This document shows positions 56,008-64,000 of a stretch of DNA of 64,000 bases, piece after piece. The DNA comes from an uncultured Clostridia bacterium (GTDB taxonomy: Bacteria > Bacillota > Clostridia > Oscillospirales > CAG-272), in the NCBI GenBank assembly GCA_948466345.1, contig CAOKAC010000008.1, positions 1 to 64,000 of the forward strand. Reading direction: 5' to 3'. The notes beneath the pieces were generated by a model. It was not told where the DNA came from. It saw only the letters and a program-made list of their open reading frames with translations, and searched no databases. Numbering within the stretch: position 1 is the first letter of the stretch; the number at the start of each line of letters is the position of its first letter. The position numbers were made by a program, and so were the translations under genes.

Positions 56008-56134
56008 CACGCTATACAGTATACCATCTTTCGCATCCTTTGTCTACAATCTTCCAGTCTTTTTTTCAGATTTGTGGATTCTTCCAAATAAATTGGCAGC
56101 TTTTGACATAGCAGAATTTTGTCGGGGCAGACCG

Positions 56135-56163
56135 TTGATTTTTCACTGCTTATAGTATATAAT
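56135..56163 (+). promoter_or_regulatory. Promoter of the aconitase-family gene
   Basis: TTGATT, 17 bp, TATAAT, about 60 bp before the start codon. Confidence 0.85.
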
Positions 56164-56223
56164 GGTAGTATTCGCTTTATGATAGTATTTTGCCGCATTC
56201 GCGGCATAATTGGAGGATTGCAA

Positions 56224-58530
56224 ATGGTAAAATTGATCGAACACGGCGTATTTCTGAAAGGCAATGAACTTGTTGCCCAGGGAGGGGACCCGGCAGCAGG
56301 CAGGCAGGGGACAATTGCCTATTCAATTTTAAAGGACCACAATGTGGGCGGCGACGAGAAGCATCTCAAAATCCGCTTTGATGCATTGGCATCCCACGAT
56401 ATTACATATGTAGGCATTCTTATGACCGCTCGTGCCGGTGGTCTGGAGGAGCTTCCCCTGCCCTACGTGCTCACCAACTGTCACAACAGTCTGTGCGCGG
56501 TGGGAGGCACCATCAACGAGGACGACCACATGTTCGGCCTGTCCGCCGCAAAAAAATACGGCGCAATTTACGTTCCCGCACATCAGGCGGTCATTCACGC
56601 TTTTATGCGGGAGATGATGAGCGGCTGTGGGAAAATGATTCTGGGCAGCGACAGCCATACCCGCTACGGTGCGTTGGGCACGATGGCCATTGGTGAAGGC
56701 GGTCCTGAACTGGTAAAGCAGATTTTGAACCGTACCTATGATGTGGACATGCCGGAGGTTATTGCTGTGCATCTCACCGGTGCACCCCGCCCGGGCGTTG
56801 GTCCTCAGGACGTGGCCCTGGCCATTATCGGAGCGGTATTCTCAAAAAAATTTGTAAAAAACAAGGTGCTGGAATTTGTGGGAGACGGTATTGCAAACCT
56901 GCCCATTGAATTTCGGAACGGCATCGATGTAATGACCACAGAAACCACCTGCCTATCCTCTATTTGGACTACGGACGATGAGACAAAGCGGTATTTCCAG
57001 GTACACGGCAGACCCGATGCATACCGGCAGCTTGCTCCTGCGGACATGGCCTATTATGACGGGGCGGTGCTGGTAGATTTGTCTAAGGTAGAGCCGATGA
57101 TCGCTCTGCCCTTCCATCCTTCCAACACCTATACCGTGCGTCAGTTGAATGAAAATGCAGGCGATATCCTACGTCAGGTGGAAATCAAGGGAGAACAGCA
57201 GTTGGGCCTTGCTCCCGGCACCCTGCAGCTCACCGATAAGGTGGATCCGGTTACAGGCCGTGTGCGGGTAGATCAGGGTGTGATCGCGGGATGTGCCGGC
57301 GGCACCTACGACAATCTGTGCGCTGCGGCAGATATTCTCCGGGGTACATCCATTGGTGCGGACAGCTTTGCTCTTTCTGCATATCCCGCCAGCCAGCCAG
57401 CATTTGTACGGATGCTGGACACCGGCATCGCCTCTGAACTGATGCGTGCAGGAGCAACTCTGCGCACCGCTTTCTGTGGGCCTTGCTTTGGAGCAGGAGA
57501 CGTGCCGGCCAACGGAGGACTGAGTATCCGCCACTCTACCAGAAACTTCCCCAACAGGGAAGGAAGCAAGCCTGGTGAAGGTCAGTTTGCTTCTGTTGCA
57601 CTGATGGATGCCCGCTCCATTGCGGCTACTGCAGCTGCCGGAGGACTGCTCACCGGCGCAGACGAACTGGATGTGGAATACCGGACGCCGGATTACAAAT
57701 TTGACACCTCTATTTACGAAAACCGGGTATGGTTCGGCTTTGGAAAAGCGGATAAGAATGCCGAACTGAAATTTGGTCCCAACATCAAGGACTGGCCGAA
57801 AATGCCGGCGCTGGGCGATAATCTGGTACTTGGGGTGGCTTCTGTTATTGATGACGAAGTGACTACTACCGACGAGCTGATCCCCTCCGGTGAATCCTCT
57901 TCCTATCGTTCCAATCCCTTCCGTCTGTCCCGGCTGACCCTGTCCCGTCGGGATCCCGAGTATGTAGGCCGTGCAGACGAGATTCACGCCATTGCCCAAA
58001 AGCATGCTGGAGAAGCATATGATACTTCACTTTTGAATGTACAGGCAGAGGCTGCTATGGAGGCCGCTATTGCCGCTTGTGGGACGCTGTCCGGTTCCAT
58101 CAGCGTAGGCAGCTTGGTATGTGCTGTCCGTCCTGGAGATGGAAGTGCGAGAGAACAGGCCGCATCCTGTCAGCGTGTACTGGGCGGCGCAGCCAATATC
58201 GCTCGGGACTACGCTACCAAGCGGTATCGTTCCAATTTGATCAACTGGGGTATGCTGCCACTTACCTGTCCCGAAATGGATATGGGCAAAAACAGCGGCA
58301 CAATGGAGGACGAGATCCTTTGCGGAGACTGGCTGGTACTGCCCGGCATCCGGGCGGCTGTGGCTGGCGGAGCGCAGACGGTCGAGGGATATCTGTACCA
58401 TACAGGGGATAAAACTCTTACAAAACATACATTCTCCCTAGGAAGTCTTACTGAGGATGAAAGGAAAATTATTCTTGCGGGCAGCCTTACCGGAAGAGCG
58501 AAAGAGGAACGGGAAGAGGCAGGAAAATAA
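56224..58530 (+). CDS. Aconitase-family hydratase
   Basis: 768 residues from the ATG at 56224 (GGAGG upstream). Aconitase superfamily: [19 protein letters not shown] in part, [20 protein letters not shown] in part, Cys residues in GCAGGTYDN and FCGPCFGAG as [4Fe-4S] ligands, and the swivel domain with [14 protein letters not shown]. It matches a Clostridia group usually named just hydratase, separate from AcnA/AcnB and LeuC. Likely substrate is a tricarboxylate, possibly citrate or a methylated relative; this is not settled. It stands alone with its own promoter. Confidence 0.87.
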   Translation: MVKLIEHGVFLKGNELVAQGGDPAAGRQGTIAYSILKDHNVGGDEKHLKIRFDALASHDITYVGILMTARAGGLEELPLPYVLTNCHNSLCAVGGTINEDDHMFGLSAAKKYGAIYVPAHQAVIHAFMREMMSGCGKMILGSDSHTRYGALGTMAIGEGGPELVKQILNRTYDVDMPEVIAVHLTGAPRPGVGPQDVALAIIGAVFSKKFVKNKVLEFVGDGIANLPIEFRNGIDVMTTETTCLSSIWTTDDETKRYFQVHGRPDAYRQLAPADMAYYDGAVLVDLSKVEPMIALPFHPSNTYTVRQLNENAGDILRQVEIKGEQQLGLAPGTLQLTDKVDPVTGRVRVDQGVIAGCAGGTYDNLCAAADILRGTSIGADSFALSAYPASQPAFVRMLDTGIASELMRAGATLRTAFCGPCFGAGDVPANGGLSIRHSTRNFPNREGSKPGEGQFASVALMDARSIAATAAAGGLLTGADELDVEYRTPDYKFDTSIYENRVWFGFGKADKNAELKFGPNIKDWPKMPALGDNLVLGVASVIDDEVTTTDELIPSGESSSYRSNPFRLSRLTLSRRDPEYVGRADEIHAIAQKHAGEAYDTSLLNVQAEAAMEAAIAACGTLSGSISVGSLVCAVRPGDGSAREQAASCQRVLGGAANIARDYATKRYRSNLINWGMLPLTCPEMDMGKNSGTMEDEILCGDWLVLPGIRAAVAGGAQTVEGYLYHTGDKTLTKHTFSLGSLTEDERKIILAGSLTGRAKEEREEAGK

Positions 58531-58550
58531 AGGCGCAAAAGAAGTCTATA

Positions 58551-58619
58551 AATATGACACACTGTCGTCATATTCTATTTTGTAGAATGAAGGAAAGCCT
58601 CCCTCTGAGGAGGGAGGCT
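58551..58619. repeat. Three consecutive hairpins after the hydratase gene
   Basis: AATATGAC/GTCATATT (58551-58574), ATTCTA/TAGAAT (58572-58588) and AGCCTCCCTC/GAGGGAGGCT (58596-58619, TGAG loop). None has a clear T-tract on the plus strand. The last resembles CCTCCCT-type repeats common in Clostridia genomes, from memory. The rest of the gap to uvrA shows nothing recognisable. Confidence 0.6.
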
Positions 58620-58753
58620 GCAAAGACTGTACAAACTTAGTGTAAGGCAGATACCAAGGCAGCGCTTGCAGAGTCTGTAAAAGCACTGTAGCCCCCCAGT
58701 CTGCAGGAGTTTTAAAAGTTATACCCCAGCAATCATAAATAAGGATGATCGTT

Positions 58754-61600
58754 ATGCCAAAATATCTTACCGTGCGGGGCGCCCGCGTAAATAATTTAAA
58801 AAATATCGATGTGAAAATTCCCCGCGATAAGCTGGTGGTGCTTACCGGCCTGTCCGGGTCGGGAAAATCCTCCCTTGCTTTTGACACCATTTATGCGGAA
58901 GGACATCGGCGGTTTGTAGAAAGTCTGTCCTCTTATGCCCGGATGTTTCTGGGCCAGATGGACAAGCCGGATATTGATTCTGTGGAGGGACTTTCCCCCG
59001 CTATTTCCATCGACCAGAAAACCACGTCTAAAAACCCCCGTTCCACAGTGGGCACCGTCACGGAGATTTACGACTATCTTCGGCTTTTGTACGCCCGTCT
59101 GGGCGTGCCCCACTGTCCTGTCTGCGGGAAGGAAATTCGCCAGCAGACCACAGACCAGATTATGGACCGGATCATGGCTATCCAGGAAGGAAGCCGGTTT
59201 ATGATTCTTTCGCCTGTAGTCCGGGGGAAAAAAGGACGCCATGAAAAACTGCTGGACGACGCAAAGAGAAGTGGTTTTTCCAGAGTGCGCTGCGACGGGA
59301 TTATTTATGATCTTTCTGAAGACTTTGAGCTGGAGAAAAATCAGCGGCATACTATTGAAATCGTAGTAGACCGCCTGGTAATGAAGCCGGACATCCGTAC
59401 CCGTCTGTCGGACAGCGTGGAAACAGCCCTGCGGGAAAGCGGCGGCTCTCTTGCCGTGGTGATTTTGCCTGGAGAAGAGGGGGAAGCGGAAGAAGAACTG
59501 CAGTTTTCTACCAGCTATGCCTGTGAAGAACATGGCATCAGCTTTGGAGAATTAGAACCGCGGATGTTTTCCTTTAACAATCCCTTTGGCGCCTGCAAAA
59601 GCTGTGCAGGTATCGGAGTGACCAGAAATATCTCTATCCCCAAAATCCTGCCCAATCGGGAACTGTCTTTGTTGGACGGGGGTATTGCAGTAAACGGATT
59701 TAAATCCCTTGGCCCGGATACCTGGACCGGCCCCTTGATAGAAGCGGTAGGAAAGCGGTACGGATTTCGCATGGATCAGCCTCTTTCTACCTTTACCCAT
59801 GAGGCACTCCATGCACTGCTTCACGGAACGGGAGATGAGACATACGACATTGTCCGTGGATTTGGCGGATATACCCGTCAGCAGCGGGTGAAGTATGAAG
59901 GTATCCTGCACACGATCAGCTCTCGGATGGAGCAGGGCGGCGCGGAAAATGAATATTATGAGCAGTTCATGGAAGAACAAGACTGCCCTGCCTGCCGCGG
60001 AAGCCGACTGAATCCGGAGGCCCTTGCCGTTACTATCGGCGGGTTGAATATCGACCAGTACTGCCGTCTTTCCGTCACCGATGCGTTGTCCTTTACTATG
60101 GGCCTGCAATTTTCCGAAATGGAAGAGCAAATTGCCCGGCAGATTGTCAAGGAACTGAAAAGCCGGTTGGGATTTCTCCAGTCTGTAGGACTGGATTATC
60201 TCACCCTGTCCCGGCGCAGCGGCACCCTGTCCGGCGGCGAGGCGCAGCGGATTCGGCTGGCTACCCAAATTGGCTCCTCTCTGGCAGGTGTGCTGTATAT
60301 CCTGGACGAGCCCAGCATTGGTCTGCACCAGCGGGATAACAGCAAGCTGATTCAAACTTTGAAACAGCTGCGGGATATCGGAAACAGCGTAATCGTGGTA
60401 GAACATGACGAAGAAACCATGGAAAACGCAGATTATATTCTGGATATTGGCCCAGGTGCGGGTATCCACGGCGGTGAAGTAGTAGCCGCAGGGACACCTA
60501 AGCAAATTATGGCCGACAAAAAATCCCTTACCGGCGCGTTTCTGTCTGGCCGGCGTACGATTGCTGTACCGGAGCAGCGCCGTAAGGGCAACGGAAAAAA
60601 ACTGACTGTTGTAGGAGCAAAGGAAAACAATCTGAAAAATATTAAGGTAGATATTCCTCTGGGATGCTTTGTTTGTGTCACCGGAGTGTCTGGCAGTGGA
60701 AAATCTTCCCTGGTAAATACGATTTTATACCGCGCCCTTGCGGCTGGTTTGAACCGGGCCAATACCATTCCCGGAAAACACAAGGAGATACGGGGAATGG
60801 AAGCATTGGACAAGGTCATTGATATTGACCAAAGCCCCATTGGACGCACGCCTCGGTCCAACCCTGCCACTTATACGGGATTGTTTACCGATATTCGAGA
60901 GTTGTTTGCCAAAACTCCCGCGGCCAATCTGCGGGGATATAAGGCAGGCCGGTTTTCCTTCAATGTTCGCGGCGGCCGCTGCGAGGCGTGCGAGGGAGAC
61001 GGAGTCAAAAAAATTGAGATGCATTTTTTGCCGGATGTATACGTCACCTGCGACGTGTGCCACGGTAAACGGTATAATAAGGAAACCTTAGAGGCCAAGT
61101 ACAAGGGCAAGAGTATTGCCGACGTGCTGGAAATGACGGCGGAAGAAGGGGCTCAATTTTTTGCAGATCTGCCCCGTATTTCCGTCCGGTTGAAGACTTT
61201 GTGCGACGTGGGACTGGGATATGTGAAAATCGGCCAGTCCTCCACAACCCTATCCGGCGGCGAGGCACAGCGTGTCAAGCTTTCCGCGGAGCTTTCCAAA
61301 CGCAGCACAGGCCGCACGATATATGTGCTGGACGAGCCTACTACCGGTCTGCATACCGCCGATGTGGAGAAGCTGATCAGCGTGCTCCAGCGGTTGGTGG
61401 ATGCGGGCAATACGGTGCTTGTAATTGAGCACAATCTGGACATTATTAAAACAGCGGATTATATTATCGATTTGGGCCCAGAGGGAGGAGACGGAGGCGG
61501 AAATATCGTCTGCTGCGGTACGCCGGAGGAGGTAGCGCAGTGCGCGGGATCCTATACCGGACAATATCTGCGAAGTAAGCTGCCAAATATAGAGGGTTGA
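58754..61600 (+). CDS. uvrA: Excinuclease ABC subunit A
   Basis: 948 residues. Two ABC ATPase units: Walker [13 protein letters not shown] and [12 protein letters not shown], signature [15 protein letters not shown] and [11 protein letters not shown]; zinc fingers [17 protein letters not shown] and CEACEGDG ... CDVCHGKR. UvrA recognises bulky DNA lesions and loads UvrB. The second ATG (58754) has AAGGATG at a suitable distance; the first at 58745 lies too close to it. uvrB is not adjacent. Confidence 0.96.
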   Translation: MPKYLTVRGARVNNLKNIDVKIPRDKLVVLTGLSGSGKSSLAFDTIYAEGHRRFVESLSSYARMFLGQMDKPDIDSVEGLSPAISIDQKTTSKNPRSTVGTVTEIYDYLRLLYARLGVPHCPVCGKEIRQQTTDQIMDRIMAIQEGSRFMILSPVVRGKKGRHEKLLDDAKRSGFSRVRCDGIIYDLSEDFELEKNQRHTIEIVVDRLVMKPDIRTRLSDSVETALRESGGSLAVVILPGEEGEAEEELQFSTSYACEEHGISFGELEPRMFSFNNPFGACKSCAGIGVTRNISIPKILPNRELSLLDGGIAVNGFKSLGPDTWTGPLIEAVGKRYGFRMDQPLSTFTHEALHALLHGTGDETYDIVRGFGGYTRQQRVKYEGILHTISSRMEQGGAENEYYEQFMEEQDCPACRGSRLNPEALAVTIGGLNIDQYCRLSVTDALSFTMGLQFSEMEEQIARQIVKELKSRLGFLQSVGLDYLTLSRRSGTLSGGEAQRIRLATQIGSSLAGVLYILDEPSIGLHQRDNSKLIQTLKQLRDIGNSVIVVEHDEETMENADYILDIGPGAGIHGGEVVAAGTPKQIMADKKSLTGAFLSGRRTIAVPEQRRKGNGKKLTVVGAKENNLKNIKVDIPLGCFVCVTGVSGSGKSSLVNTILYRALAAGLNRANTIPGKHKEIRGMEALDKVIDIDQSPIGRTPRSNPATYTGLFTDIRELFAKTPAANLRGYKAGRFSFNVRGGRCEACEGDGVKKIEMHFLPDVYVTCDVCHGKRYNKETLEAKYKGKSIADVLEMTAEEGAQFFADLPRISVRLKTLCDVGLGYVKIGQSSTTLSGGEAQRVKLSAELSKRSTGRTIYVLDEPTTGLHTADVEKLISVLQRLVDAGNTVLVIEHNLDIIKTADYIIDLGPEGGDGGGNIVCCGTPEEVAQCAGSYTGQYLRSKLPNIEG

Positions 61601-61640
61601 GTATTTCCCACGAGGGGAATGCTGCTCACCGAAGCAGGGG

Positions 61641-61741
61641 AAGGATGGTATTTTGTCCTGTCAAAAAAGTACCAAAAAAGCTTTTTTGGATCGCACAGCG
61701 ATCCGTTTGAGAGGAAGGCGGAGGTGCTACCTCCGCCTTCC
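61641..61741. repeat. Hairpin-rich repeat-like sequence downstream of uvrA
   Basis: Contains TTTTGTCCTGTCAAAAAAG, AAAAAAGCTTTTTT, the hairpin GGATCGC-aca-GCGATCC (61689-61705) and GGAAGGCGGAGG/CCTCCGCCTTCC (61713-61741). Sequences of the type GTCAAAAAAGTACC recur in many Clostridia genomes as non-coding repeats, from memory. Frames across it look non-genuine. Confidence 0.5.
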
Positions 61742-61766
61742 CTACCCGCGGCCATAGAGATCCATA

Positions 61767-61803
61767 AAAAAGAGGGGCTAGCTATAGCTAACCCCTCTTT
61801 TTT
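61767..61803. terminator. Bidirectional terminator between uvrA and jag
   Basis: AAAGAGGGG ... CCCCTCTTT with inner palindrome TAGCTATAGCTA and A/T runs on both sides. Confidence 0.9.
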
Positions 61804-62800
61804 ATTCTTCCGTGCCGCTTTCCGCCGCTACCGATGCAGCAGGAGATGGACGAGGACCGCGCCGGCGGCGGTCTACCTTGTCCGCCCCTTCGTAGCAAAC
61901 TACGATTTTTCGGTTTTCGTCCCGACCAACGGAGTGGGTAGAAACATTTTCAATATCCTGAATCTCTGAGTGAATGATCCGCCGCTCAAAGGGATTCATG
62001 GGTTCCAACACAATGTTTCTGCGATACTTTTGTGCTTTGGCAGCGGTACGCCGCGCCAAGCTGCGTAAGGTATCCTCTCTCTTGCGCCGATAATTTTCAA
62101 TGTCTACAATAATTTTGACGAAATCCTTAGAGGATCCGCCTCCTTTTCGGTGGGTGCACAAATTCACCAGATACTGGATCGCGTCCAGCGTTTCGCCATG
62201 ATGGCCGATCAGTACCCCGGCGCCCTCGCCCGTAATTTCCATCCGGGGATAGGTGTTTCCGCCGATGCCGGAAGACTCACTGCCTACAAACGCTGCCTTT
62301 GCATCTACGCCCATATCGGTGAGCAGCGTGGTAAGAAAGGTTAGCGCGCACTGCCGTTCTTCTTCTGTAATTTCAATTACCTTTGGTTCTTTTGCTACAG
62401 AAGGTTGTTCTGCTTTTTTCGGTGTGGAAGCCGGCTTCTCTTCTTTTTCCTCAGCCTTTACAGGTTTTGCAGGAGCGACTGCTTTGGGCTTTTCCTTTTT
62501 TTGTTCCGGCTTCTTTTGTACCGGAGCTGTTGCCGGAGCAGGAGTGCTGCCGTCTCCGCCTTTGTTGGTGGTAACCTTCAGCCCTTTGATAGACGCTACA
62601 ATGCCGGTGAGATCTGTATCCTCCTCCACCGGGTCAGAGATGATTACCTTAATTTTTGCGGGGGAAGCACCAATTCCAAAGATTCCCTTTTTCGGCATTT
62701 CCAATATCTCATATTGCACGTTTTCCCCGCTGTATTCCGACTGGGCCTGGGCCATCGCCTCTTCAAAGGTCTTGCCGGTAATAATGATTTCCTCAGCCAT
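61802..62800 (-). CDS. jag: RNA-binding protein Jag (KhpB, SpoIIIJ-associated)
   Basis: 332 residues from the ATG at 62800 (GGAG at 6 bases). Jag_N domain (TGKTFEEAMAQAQSEY ... MPKKGIFGIGASPAKI), a ~110-residue Lys/Pro/Glu linker, KH domain with GVLIGHHGETLDAIQYL, and R3H domain ending in HSVGRDENRKIVV. KhpB binds RNA with KhpA and affects cell elongation and sporulation. The linker is longer than in Bacillus. It follows yidC by 98 bp. Confidence 0.94.
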   Translation of the reverse strand: MAEEIIITGKTFEEAMAQAQSEYSGENVQYEILEMPKKGIFGIGASPAKIKVIISDPVEEDTDLTGIVASIKGLKVTTNKGGDGSTPAPATAPVQKKPEQKKEKPKAVAPAKPVKAEEKEEKPASTPKKAEQPSVAKEPKVIEITEEERQCALTFLTTLLTDMGVDAKAAFVGSESSGIGGNTYPRMEITGEGAGVLIGHHGETLDAIQYLVNLCTHRKGGGSSKDFVKIIVDIENYRRKREDTLRSLARRTAAKAQKYRRNIVLEPMNPFERRIIHSEIQDIENVSTHSVGRDENRKIVVCYEGADKVDRRRRGPRPSPAASVAAESGTEE

Positions 62801-62898
62801 ATAAATCTCCATTCCGCAATGGGAGACCGGCAAAAAGTCCCCCGGTTGGCTTAAAATAGTAATATAATTTGACTGCATCGGGCATAGCCCGTAGCTTT

Positions 62899-64000
62899 TT
62901 ATTTCTTTTTGTAATGCTTTGTGCCCTTATCTTCTTTCATGACAGGAGCGCCCGAAGGTACCGCCGGGGGCAGCTCTTTTTTTGTCTCTTCTTTTTCCTG
63001 TGTCTGCTCTTTTGCAGCAGGCGCTTGTTTTTCTATCGAAGCGGTCTTGCCTTCATCTTCATCATCAATGTGGTGCAGGGACCTTTTTTTCTCGCCGCCG
63101 GTAGGCAGTGCGCCGCCGGATTTCTTTTTCTTTTTAGAAGAACCGTTCAGTTCTCGTTCCGCCGCTTTATAATCTTCTTCCGTAAAGGTGGGAGGCGGCA
63201 TAAGCTTATGAAGGACCATTTGCTGCAGGGTAGCCGCAATGGAGCGGTAAATCCAGTATATACCTACTGCCGCAGGCATATAGAAGGATACATATACGGA
63301 GATCAGCGGGGTGGTGTACATCATAATCTTCATGGAAAGACTATTCTGCTGCTCCTTCACCGCGGGATCCTGATATGTAAAACGGCGTGTGATAATCTGG
63401 CTCACAATCATGACTACAAAGATCAGAACCGGAACCAAAACCAGGATGGAAGTAAATTCGGGTGTTTGAGACATATCGAACCCGCCGATAGAGAAGGTAG
63501 GCAGTACGGAAGGATCCTGTCCCTCCAAAAGGGTTTTGACATGCTCGGTTTCATCCTTATGCTCTAATATATACCGGATAATGTCGTACTGCTGCGTCCG
63601 CATATCCGAGGATATTTGAATACCTGCGTTTTTAAAGTTCTCTACAATAGTGGCGATTTTGCTTCCATCAAAGCGGAAAATGCCGCAGATATAACGCAGG
63701 GGATTGACAATAACCTGATACAGCGCCAGAATGATAGGAAGCTGAATCAGCATGGGAAGACAGCCGCCCATAGGGTTGAAGCCGTTTTCCTGATACATTT
63801 TTTGGGTTTCTTCCTGCATTTTCAAACGGGTAGCCTGGTCTGTTCTGCCTGCGTATTTTTTTCGCAGGGCCGCGACCTTCGGCGCTAGAGCCGCCTGCTT
63901 CAGGGAATTCTTTTGCGTCTTGATCCCGAATATAAGGCAAAGAAGCAGCTGGATCAGGACGGTAAACACGGCGAGTGCTGCCAAATAGTTTGGGAAGATC
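62899..64000 (-). CDS. yidC: Membrane protein insertase YidC (partial, N-terminus outside window)
   Basis: Visible residues run in frame to the window edge; the true start lies beyond. Conserved parts: QLLLCLIFGIKTQKNSLKQAALAPKVAALRKKY in part, QENGFNPMGGCLPMLIQLPI with the Gly-Cys-Leu-Pro block, and late helices PLISVYVSFYMPAAVGIYWIYRSI in part. YidC inserts and folds membrane proteins. A ~90-residue Lys/Glu tail ends the protein. rnpA and rpmH are expected just outside. Confidence 0.93.
   Translation of the reverse strand, partial: IFPNYLAALAVFTVLIQLLLCLIFGIKTQKNSLKQAALAPKVAALRKKYAGRTDQATRLKMQEETQKMYQENGFNPMGGCLPMLIQLPIILALYQVIVNPLRYICGIFRFDGSKIATIVENFKNAGIQISSDMRTQQYDIIRYILEHKDETEHVKTLLEGQDPSVLPTFSIGGFDMSQTPEFTSILVLVPVLIFVVMIVSQIITRRFTYQDPAVKEQQNSLSMKIMMYTTPLISVYVSFYMPAAVGIYWIYRSIAATLQQMVLHKLMPPPTFTEEDYKAAERELNGSSKKKKKSGGALPTGGEKKRSLHHIDDEDEGKTASIEKQAPAAKEQTQEKEETKKELPPAVPSGAPVMKEDKGTKHYKKK

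Noticed and set aside
61619..61969. 116-codon plus-strand frame after uvrA
   Set aside because: It runs through hairpins and the terminator into the antisense of jag.

Overview
The window looks like the chromosomal origin region of a Gram-positive member of the Clostridia (Oscillospiraceae/Christensenellales type, probably a gut anaerobe). The evidence is the gene set: DnaA, DnaN, RemB, gyrase, ParA/ParB, Jag and YidC, together with RNase Y, RNase M5, TepA, DUF1385, DUF1934 and DUF6514 proteins. Base composition is moderate (about half G+C in the core genes) and Shine-Dalgarno sites are strong GGAG types. No rRNA, tRNA, CRISPR array, transposase or prophage was seen. The species cannot be named from the sequence alone.

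Layout. 1-1.7 kb: a HEPN-like/CBS gene and a DUF6514 gene diverge from a region with an 83-bp tandem repeat. 1.7-10.7 kb, minus strand: sfsA, ygiQ, gtrA-like, rnmV, holA, DUF1934, then proB-proA plus a TIM-barrel isomerase. 10.8-28.4 kb, plus strand: zapA, U32 peptidase, dut, maf, mreBCD and PBP2 (cell shape and division), then nth, DUF1385, prmC, leuA, cimA, mnmE and rny. 28.4-31 kb: a small AT-rich accessory patch with three tiny XRE regulators, a tandem ribbon-helix-helix-like protein, a Cys-rich mini protein, a SLOG-fold protein and a lipoprotein. 31.7-39.6 kb, minus strand: gyrA, gyrB, remB, dnaN, oriC and dnaA. 39.9-50.5 kb, minus strand: truB, nrnA, rbfA, a parS site, then cysS, a CPBP protease, cysE, a MORN protein, serS, parB and parA. 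50.6-64 kb: deoD/deoC, tepA, pyrG, a degenerate glutamine-synthetase homologue, an aconitase-family hydratase, uvrA, jag and the start of yidC.

How the parts work together. oriC is the dnaA-dnaN intergenic region: it holds several copies of the 9-mer TTTTCCACA, helically phased TGGAAA repeats and an AT-rich tract beside dnaN. A consensus parS (TGTTTCACGTGAAACA) lies 4 kb away. It sits in a 40-bp perfect palindrome at the end of the gene string that starts at the parA promoter, so a partition site may also be a transcription terminator. Compared with the usual Firmicutes order, the yidC-jag and parA-parB genes are inverted relative to dnaA, mnmE has moved about 37 kb away, and recF and yaaA are missing between dnaN and gyrB.

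The most unusual material is non-coding. A structured leader cassette (terminator-like hairpin, GTCGAAT motif, then a hairpin just before the ribosome binding site) occurs upstream of both nth and tepA. Other items are a terminator-like hairpin in the dnaA leader, a structured leader on rny, private palindromes in front of each XRE gene, and Spo0A-box-like heptamers in register with the 83-bp repeat.
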